Assembly (NCBI RefSeq): GCF_046159715.1
Contig: NZ_JBJXCT010000007.1
Coordinates: forward strand, 37,806-101,805
Source: Pampinifervens sp037481935
GTDB taxonomy: Bacteria > Aquificota > Aquificia > Aquificales > Aquificaceae
Direction: 5' to 3'
DNA: 64,000 bases
Position numbers and translations under genes: made by a program. Below, piece by piece: positions 58,885 through 64,000 of this stretch. Position 1 is the stretch's first letter. Every line of letters starts with the position of its first letter. The notes under the pieces were generated by a model. That model searched no databases, was not told the DNA's origin, and saw only the letters and a list, made by a program, of their open reading frames with translations.

Positions 58885-59114
58885 TTCCTACCTCCTTCCC
58901 TTGGTTCTTCGGTCTTTTTCATGAACTGAGCGGGATTTTTGTCCACTTTTACCGTTCTTACAGAACCGTCCTTGCCCTCAACAACCACATAGTTTTCAAC
59001 CTTTCCACCCCTTTCCACCACTATGTAGCCCACAGCACCCTCAAGGCTCTGAAAGGGTTGCTGAGAATAGGAGAGACCTGTTATGGAAAGAAGAGTAATA
59101 ATAAGTTTTCTCAT
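58881..59114 (-). CDS. pilP: PilP-like small exported protein
   Basis: 77 aa with a signal peptide (MRKLIITLLSITGLSYS). It is much shorter than typical PilP (about 170 aa) and is called by position between pilO and pilQ; the segment VGYIVVERGGKVENYVVVEGKDG is beta-like. It probably links the inner-membrane PilMNO complex to the secretin. Confidence 0.62.
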   Translation of the reverse strand: MRKLIITLLSITGLSYSQQPFQSLEGAVGYIVVERGGKVENYVVVEGKDGSVRTVKVDKNPAQFMKKTEEPREGGRK

Positions 59115-59851
59115 AGCTCCTTTCCCTCCTTTATGAGTAAATAAAGGTTTATTTCTGTCCTGACCCTGTTGCCTTCGTTGATGAGGTTGAGGCTGGAAGG
59201 GTAGGATATTATACCCTCTTTTCTGAGCCCTTCAAGGAAGTTTCTGACCCCTCTGTAGTCCCCGGTCAGGGAGAGCTTCAGCTCACTTCTGAGAAAAGCC
59301 ACGCTTTCCACTTTCTGTTGAGGCTGTTGTACGGGCTGTTGTGCAGGCTGTTGTTGTGCAGGCTGCTGGGCTTGCTGCTGAGCCTGCTGACCCTCCTTTG
59401 GCTTTGGAACCTCCTTTACGAGCTTCTTTTCCGCATCCTGAGCCAGGTAGTATTCAACCTTTTCAGGTTTTGTAACCTGCATCCCCAGTATGAGCACTCC
59501 GCTTTTTCTGGCTATGTTACCTATGTTTCTGAGCACGATACCCATGTCCTTCTCCGTGGGTATTTCACCCACAAGGTTAATGAGCTCCTCATACTTTTTT
59601 GAGTATTCTGCCCTCAAATCCTCCTCCTGCCTTTTCAAACCCTCCATTATCTTTGGGTCTATACCAGCCTTTATCCTCTCTATATCCGCCTTAAGATTCC
59701 TAACATCCATCTCAAGCTTGCTTCTTTCATCAAGAGCCGGCGTGACCATCATAAACCAGAGATAGAGAATGAGAGCAAGGGGTATTAATATAAGAATGGC
59801 GTACCTCTGCCACGGTGGAAGCGCCTTAAGCTGTGCTACGAGCCTCTCCAT
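59111..59851 (-). CDS. pilO: Type IV pilus inner-membrane protein PilO
   Basis: 246 aa. One N-terminal membrane helix (about residues 18-37), a coiled coil (about 40-95), and a C-terminal ferredoxin-like domain interrupted by a Gln/Ala/Pro-rich run (about 155-179). ELKLSLTGDYRGVRNFLEGL matches the PilO core. It partners with PilN. Confidence 0.9.
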   Translation of the reverse strand: MERLVAQLKALPPWQRYAILILIPLALILYLWFMMVTPALDERSKLEMDVRNLKADIERIKAGIDPKIMEGLKRQEEDLRAEYSKKYEELINLVGEIPTEKDMGIVLRNIGNIARKSGVLILGMQVTKPEKVEYYLAQDAEKKLVKEVPKPKEGQQAQQQAQQPAQQQPAQQPVQQPQQKVESVAFLRSELKLSLTGDYRGVRNFLEGLRKEGIISYPSSLNLINEGNRVRTEINLYLLIKEGKEL

Positions 59852-59854
59852 ATC

Positions 59855-60505
59855 TTACCTCCCTTCCTGAAGCTCTCTCTCTGTATTCAGCTTTATGCTG
59901 TAGTATTCAAAACCATGGGGATTGAGTTTTCTCTCCAACTGTGTGAGCATTACCCTCTGAGAGCCTGTCCCGAGGGTCTTACCGTAGTTGCTGAGGCTGT
60001 TGTAGTCAAGGGAATTAACTTCAAGCTCTGTTACGAGCATCTGCCTGTCCAGGTCAAGGTTCTGCCTGTAAGAGCTGACCCATGAAGCCTTTGGCACGTA
60101 AGAGGTGTAGAAGAGAAAGCCCGAATTGAAAGGTTCGTAGTAAGATTTCAGCCCAAGAATTATATCCTTACTCCTCTCAATATCCTGAATCTCCTTCTTT
60201 ATTCTTGCTATTCTTTCCTCCACAGCCTTTTTCTCATCAAGAAACCTCTTTGCCTCTGTCTGAAGCTTTACCTTCTCTGCGTTCAGCCTGTTAAGCTCAG
60301 CTTTTAGGGCATCCACATCCTGATTTACCTTCCAGTAGTATCCAAGAACTGCCACAACTCCAATCCAGAGCACAATCCCTGCGTAATACTCGCCGCCCGC
60401 CTTGAATAGGTCCCGAAGCCTCAGTCTTCTGATGGCTGCGATGTCTACGGCTACAGCCTTCTCAGGTCTTTCTTTCCTCACCCTCGCAAGGTTTATCTTA
60501 ATCAT
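59855..60505 (-). CDS. pilN: Type IV pilus inner-membrane protein PilN
   Basis: 216 aa. A short cytoplasmic N-terminus starting IKINLARVR (PilM binds the corresponding INLLP-like motif in other species), one membrane helix (about 43-60), a long coiled coil (about 62-110), and a C-terminal domain. It overlaps pilM by 4 bp. Confidence 0.9.
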   Translation of the reverse strand: MIKINLARVRKERPEKAVAVDIAAIRRLRLRDLFKAGGEYYAGIVLWIGVVAVLGYYWKVNQDVDALKAELNRLNAEKVKLQTEAKRFLDEKKAVEERIARIKKEIQDIERSKDIILGLKSYYEPFNSGFLFYTSYVPKASWVSSYRQNLDLDRQMLVTELEVNSLDYNSLSNYGKTLGTGSQRVMLTQLERKLNPHGFEYYSIKLNTERELQEGR

Positions 60506-61365
60506 CCTTCCATCCCCCTTATACTTAGTATATACGGAATAAAGAAGTTTGGCTTAACCCCCTCAAGGTCCAGAAGCCCCAGTATGGGAAGGTTTTCCAT
60601 TATTCTGGTAAGCATTTCCTCCTCTGCAATTATGGGTCCTGCCACATACATGCTGGAGAGGTCGTTGAGGACAACTATGTTTCTTATCTCAGCAAAGAAG
60701 CTCTCAAGAGATTCCTCGTCTCTGCTTTTGAGAAATTCTGAAAAGCTCCAGTAGGTCACGTAGTAGCTTATGTTGGTGGGTGAATAGGTGGTGAGTATGG
60801 AGTAGTTGTAATCAATGTAAAGAACAGAGAAGGGCACAGGAAGCCTGTGATAGAGTCCATAGTTTATGATGGCCACCACCTCATAGTCCAGTGAATGGAG
60901 CTTTAGACCCGCAGACTGGAGCATGTTTCTTATTCCTTCAACGGTTTCCTTGCGTGAAAGAACAAGGACAACACCAATCTGTTTGTCTCCTGGACTCGGC
61001 TCGAGTATAAAGTAGTCATAGTAGGTTTCCTCCTTCATGGCGGAGAGCTCTCTCTTTATAGACCACTCTATGGCACTCTGGAGGTCTTTTTTACTCATGG
61101 CTGTGGGATACTTGTAGAACTTGAGAAGCCCATCGTTGACGGGTATGCAGGCAACTACCCTTTTGCCAGAAAGTCCGTGCCTCTGAACAAGCTCCTTCAG
61201 CACCCTTTCCTTATCCCTCCCCTCAAGGCTTACCTCAAGAGGCTCAGATGCTGGCTTTCTATCCTTTCCCAGCTCCAGTAGCCTTATAACCCTGTCTGTA
61301 AAGTGCATGCCAACAACGGTCTTTACTCCCCCCAGTATGGGCGGAAAGGCAAGGCTTATGTTCAT
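60502..61365 (-). CDS. pilM: Type IV pilus assembly ATPase-like protein PilM
   Basis: 287 aa actin-like (FtsA fold) cytoplasmic protein. VVGMHFTDRVIRLLEL near the N-terminus, VVACIPVNDGLLKF, SAIEWSIKRELSAMKEETYYDYF and LHSLDYEVVAIINYGLY match PilM. The later LYIDYNYSILTTYS is the phosphate-2-like loop. It opens the pilMNOPQ operon and overlaps the ppsA stop (ATGA). Confidence 0.9.
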   Translation of the reverse strand: MNISLAFPPILGGVKTVVGMHFTDRVIRLLELGKDRKPASEPLEVSLEGRDKERVLKELVQRHGLSGKRVVACIPVNDGLLKFYKYPTAMSKKDLQSAIEWSIKRELSAMKEETYYDYFILEPSPGDKQIGVVLVLSRKETVEGIRNMLQSAGLKLHSLDYEVVAIINYGLYHRLPVPFSVLYIDYNYSILTTYSPTNISYYVTYWSFSEFLKSRDEESLESFFAEIRNIVVLNDLSSMYVAGPIIAEEEMLTRIMENLPILGLLDLEGVKPNFFIPYILSIRGMEG

Positions 61366-63917
61366 GGCACCATCTCCCTCATTCTGTTTTCTGCATCGGC
61401 AACCACAAGCATGGTTTTTAGCACTGAGTCTGGGTTCAGGGATATGCTGTCTATACCCTGCTCCACAAGAAAGACGGCAAACTCAGGAAAGTCTGAAGGT
61501 CCCTGGCCGCATATTCCCACCTTTCTTCCCTTTTCCTTGGCAACCTGTATCAGGTGGGCTATGAACCTCTTTACCGCCTCATTCCTCTCGTCGTAGAGGT
61601 GGGCAACAAGACCCGAATCCCTGTCAAGTCCGAGGGTGAGCTGTGTGAGGTCATTGGAACCTATGGAGAAGCCATCAAATATCTCTGCAAACCTGTCTGC
61701 AAGTATGACGTTGCTTGGAAGTTCAGCCATCACATAAACTTCAAGACCATTCTCCCCCTTCCTCAGTCCATATTCCTCCATCACCTTAAGCACCCTTTCT
61801 CCCTCCTCGGGTGTTCTACAAAATGGTATCATAACTTTTGTGTTTGTCAAGCCCATCTTGTTACGGACCCTAAGGATTGCCTGGCACTCAAGACCAAAGG
61901 CCTCTTTGTATACCTCAGAGTAATACCTTGAAGCACCCCTCCAGCCCAGCATGGGGTTTTCCTCTTCCGGCTCAAAGAGCTCACCACCTATGAGCCCCCT
62001 GTATTCGTTGGACTTGAAGTCTGAAAACCTAACTATAACGGGGTTGGGATAAAAGGCGGAGGATATCTTTGCAACTCCGTAGGAGAGCTTCTTTACAAAA
62101 TACTGGGCCTTGTCCTCGTATCCAAAGGTCAGGCTTTCTATGTCTTCTATGAGCTTCTGAAGGTTGACCTGCTTCCTGTCCTTGCCCTTCGCAAGTTTTT
62201 CAGACAGCGGTGGCTTTGCATACCTGTATATTACGCCCATACTCACGTTGCCCCTGTCATCCAAAAGACCCTGCGTTCTGAGATCCTGGTAGAGCTCTCT
62301 TATTTCTCCATAGTGCAGAAGGGCAAGGGGATGGACCTTTATGTAATTGGCTATTATGAACTCCTCTCTTGCAAGACCAACACCGTCGTTGGGCAAAGAA
62401 GAATATCTGAAAGCAGACTCAGGATTGCCCACGTTCATCATTATCTTGGTGCTGGTCCTTGGCAGGTTCTGAAGGTTTATCTCCTCCACCTCAAAGGGCA
62501 CATAACCTTCATAGACATAACCAATCTCACCCTCCGCACAGGAGAGGGTCACTTCCATGCCCGTTTTGAGTATCTCCGTTGCCTTGTGGGTGCCAACCAC
62601 GGCGGGGATTCCCAGCTCTCTTGCCACTATGGCTGCATGGGCCGTTCTTCCACCCCTGTTGGTTATTATGCCCATAGCCTTCTTCATTACGGGCTCCCAG
62701 TCTGGGTCTGTTATGTCGGTAACCAGTATTTCCCCTTCCTGAAACTGCCCTGCATCCTTAAGGTCATGTATGACCCTTACCTTTCCATGGGCTATCTTGT
62801 CACCAACGGCAATGCCGTATACGATTCTCTTCTTGATTCTTTCCTCTATGGGCTGAGTGAACTTGTAAACCTTGAGAATATTCTCCTCCCTTCTTGAGTG
62901 GACCGTTTCCGGTCTTGCCTGCACCACAAAGAGCTGGTTCAGGATACCATCCTTTGCCCATTCTATGTCCATGGGCATCCACCTTCCGTTCCTTCTTGAG
63001 TAGTAGTCCTCTATGAGAATTCCCCATCTGGCAAGCTGAAGAATCTCGTCGTCAGAGAGGGCAAACTGCTTCTGCTCCTGAAGGGATACATTTACCACCT
63101 TTACCCTCTCCTGTCCTGTGCCGTAGACCATCTTTCTATCCTTCCTTCCGAGCTTTTTCTCAATTATTGCCGAGTATCCAGCCTGAAGTGTGGGCTTAAA
63201 GACCATATATTCGTCTGGGGTTACCATGCCCTGCACCAGAAGCTCTCCAAGTCCGTAGGAGGCATTTATTACCACCACATCCTTGAAGCCAGATTCTGTG
63301 TCAAGGGTGAACATTACACCAGAGGCACCCATGTCTGACCTGACCATCTTCTGAACTCCCATGGCTATGCCAACCCTGAAATGGTCAAAGCCAAAGGATT
63401 CTCTGTAGGATATGGCTCTGTCGGTAAAGAGGGAGGCAAAGCCATTCTTTACCGCAGTGAGCACGTTCTCCGCTCCCACCACATTCAGGTAGGTTTCCTG
63501 CTGTCCTGCAAAGGAGGCATGAGGCAGGTCTTCTGCAGTGGCTGAAGAACGCACCGCCACATCAACGGCAAAGGAGCCATACCTTTCCGAAAGCCTCTGA
63601 TAGTATGTCTTTATTCCCTCTTCAATCTCCTTTGGAAATTCTCCACCCTTTATGAGCTCTCTTATCTGATGGCCTCTTTTTGCAAGGTCCACCACGTCCT
63701 TTGGGTCAAGCCCACGCAGGATTTTTCTTATCTCCTCTTCAAGGTGGTTATACCTTATGAATTCATAATAGGCTTCAGAGGTGACCACAAAGCCATAGGG
63801 CACGTTTACACCAAGAGAGGACAGGTTTCTTATCATCTCACCAAGAGAGGCGTTTTTGCCCCCTACCAGTGGTATGTCCTCAATGCCCACTTCATCAAGC
63901 CAGACAAGATGCTTCAT
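61362..63917 (-). CDS. ppsA: Phosphoenolpyruvate synthase
   Basis: Makes PEP from pyruvate and ATP, a key anabolic step in autotrophs. 851 aa: N-terminal ATP-grasp domain (LVGGKNASLGEMIRNL, VRSSATAEDLPHASFAGQQET), the phospho-His domain (TNRGGRTAHAAIVARELGIPAVVG; His is phosphorylated) and the C-terminal PEP-binding barrel (GFSIGSNDLTQLTLGLDRDSG, GICGQGPSDFPEF with Cys). Ribosome site GGAGGT precedes the ATG. Confidence 0.95.
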   Translation of the reverse strand: MKHLVWLDEVGIEDIPLVGGKNASLGEMIRNLSSLGVNVPYGFVVTSEAYYEFIRYNHLEEEIRKILRGLDPKDVVDLAKRGHQIRELIKGGEFPKEIEEGIKTYYQRLSERYGSFAVDVAVRSSATAEDLPHASFAGQQETYLNVVGAENVLTAVKNGFASLFTDRAISYRESFGFDHFRVGIAMGVQKMVRSDMGASGVMFTLDTESGFKDVVVINASYGLGELLVQGMVTPDEYMVFKPTLQAGYSAIIEKKLGRKDRKMVYGTGQERVKVVNVSLQEQKQFALSDDEILQLARWGILIEDYYSRRNGRWMPMDIEWAKDGILNQLFVVQARPETVHSRREENILKVYKFTQPIEERIKKRIVYGIAVGDKIAHGKVRVIHDLKDAGQFQEGEILVTDITDPDWEPVMKKAMGIITNRGGRTAHAAIVARELGIPAVVGTHKATEILKTGMEVTLSCAEGEIGYVYEGYVPFEVEEINLQNLPRTSTKIMMNVGNPESAFRYSSLPNDGVGLAREEFIIANYIKVHPLALLHYGEIRELYQDLRTQGLLDDRGNVSMGVIYRYAKPPLSEKLAKGKDRKQVNLQKLIEDIESLTFGYEDKAQYFVKKLSYGVAKISSAFYPNPVIVRFSDFKSNEYRGLIGGELFEPEEENPMLGWRGASRYYSEVYKEAFGLECQAILRVRNKMGLTNTKVMIPFCRTPEEGERVLKVMEEYGLRKGENGLEVYVMAELPSNVILADRFAEIFDGFSIGSNDLTQLTLGLDRDSGLVAHLYDERNEAVKRFIAHLIQVAKEKGRKVGICGQGPSDFPEFAVFLVEQGIDSISLNPDSVLKTMLVVADAENRMREMVP

Positions 63918-64000
63918 GCCTTACCTCCGCAAAGAAATTTTCAAGTTTTAAGAAATTTTCAAGTTTTTTAGGGTTTTTCACAGGTATTCCCAGGGCTATC
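63895..64000 (-). CDS. Possible 3' end of a gene upstream of ppsA (partial)
   Basis: An open frame enters from the right edge and ends TGA at 63897-63895, overlapping the first 23 bp of ppsA. It encodes ALGIPVKNPKKLENFLK, LENFFAEVRHEASCLA. Codon use fits the organism. The segment includes a 17-bp direct repeat (63933-63949 and 63951-63967, period 18) that yields a duplicated LENF unit. Too short for family assignment; another frame stops at 63970. Confidence 0.38.
   Translation of the reverse strand, partial: IALGIPVKNPKKLENFLKLENFFAEVRHEASCLA

Noticed and set aside
1..64000. CRISPR arrays, insertion sequences, prophage or integration sites
   Set aside because: No regularly spaced repeats, transposase-like frames or terminal inverted repeats were found; the two tRNAs have no adjacent integrase or duplicated 3' end.

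Overview
The window looks like a chromosomal segment from a thermophilic member of the Aquificota, most likely Aquificaceae. This is inferred from several things: heavy use of AGG/AGA (Arg) and ATA (Ile) codons, Lys/Glu/Arg-rich proteins, a very compact layout with many 4-bp ATGA overlaps, a stand-alone biotin-dependent carboxyltransferase next to thiL and a response regulator (reverse-TCA or anaplerotic type), PEP synthase, and a Gram-negative envelope gene set. It is not an obvious mobile island. I saw no insertion sequence, integrase, phage gene, CRISPR array or rRNA. Two tRNAs are present: Gln-UUG and Ser-CGA.

Layout. 1-4.7 kb (+): uppS, cdsA, a PmbA/TldE protein, a two-helix membrane protein and a protein with two degenerate receiver domains. 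4.7-12.1 kb (-): a long tight operon ispE, tRNA-Gln, prs, rplY, pth, ppa, kdsD, dxr and a family 5 solute-binding protein. 12.2-14.2 kb (+): groES-groEL with a consensus promoter and a hairpin terminator. 14.2-16.3 kb (-): a SulP transporter whose start is frameshifted. 16.3-18.7 kb (+): a nitrilase and pyrG. 18.7-27.5 kb (-): metallophosphoesterase, OmpR-type regulator, carboxyltransferase, thiL, NIL protein, EAL-HDOD protein, glyA, guaA. 27.6-35.8 kb: CFA-type synthase, MlaF-like ATPase, flavin-type split-barrel protein, CDP-alcohol phosphatidyltransferase, tRNA-Ser, O-antigen ligase-like protein, pyrD, an SDR epimerase, tatC, tatB and argD. 36-42 kb: an outer-membrane protein, nadE, and the + operon hfq-hflX-purA-nucleotidyltransferase-pgsA.

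42-47.1 kb (-) reads as a metal (probably zinc) locus: a His-rich exported protein, a DsrE protein, a His-rich porin, a Cys-rich small membrane protein, znuA and znuB, then an MGDG-synthase-like glycosyltransferase. 47.1-51.7 kb is the most accessory-looking part: a HepT-MntA toxin-antitoxin pair, mog, a PepSY-like protein, a PUR-alpha-like protein and two tandem pairs of Uma2 (DUF820) nuclease-fold genes on either side of thiol peroxidase. 51.8-61.4 kb is a type IV pilus region: a minor-pilin operon (+) converging on two Cys-rich PilA-like pilins (-), followed by pilMNOPQ and a duplicated small coiled-coil gene, one copy of which is broken. ppsA closes the window.

The observations most worth following are: a recurrent -10-like hexamer 8-12 bases before SD-less start codons, suggesting many leaderless mRNAs; ispE using the U8-A9-G10 of tRNA-Gln as its stop codon; pgsA apparently starting at ATT; the tandem pseudo-receiver protein; the metal locus; the paired Uma2 genes; and the six-cysteine pilins with a terminator between them and 11-bp direct repeats upstream.
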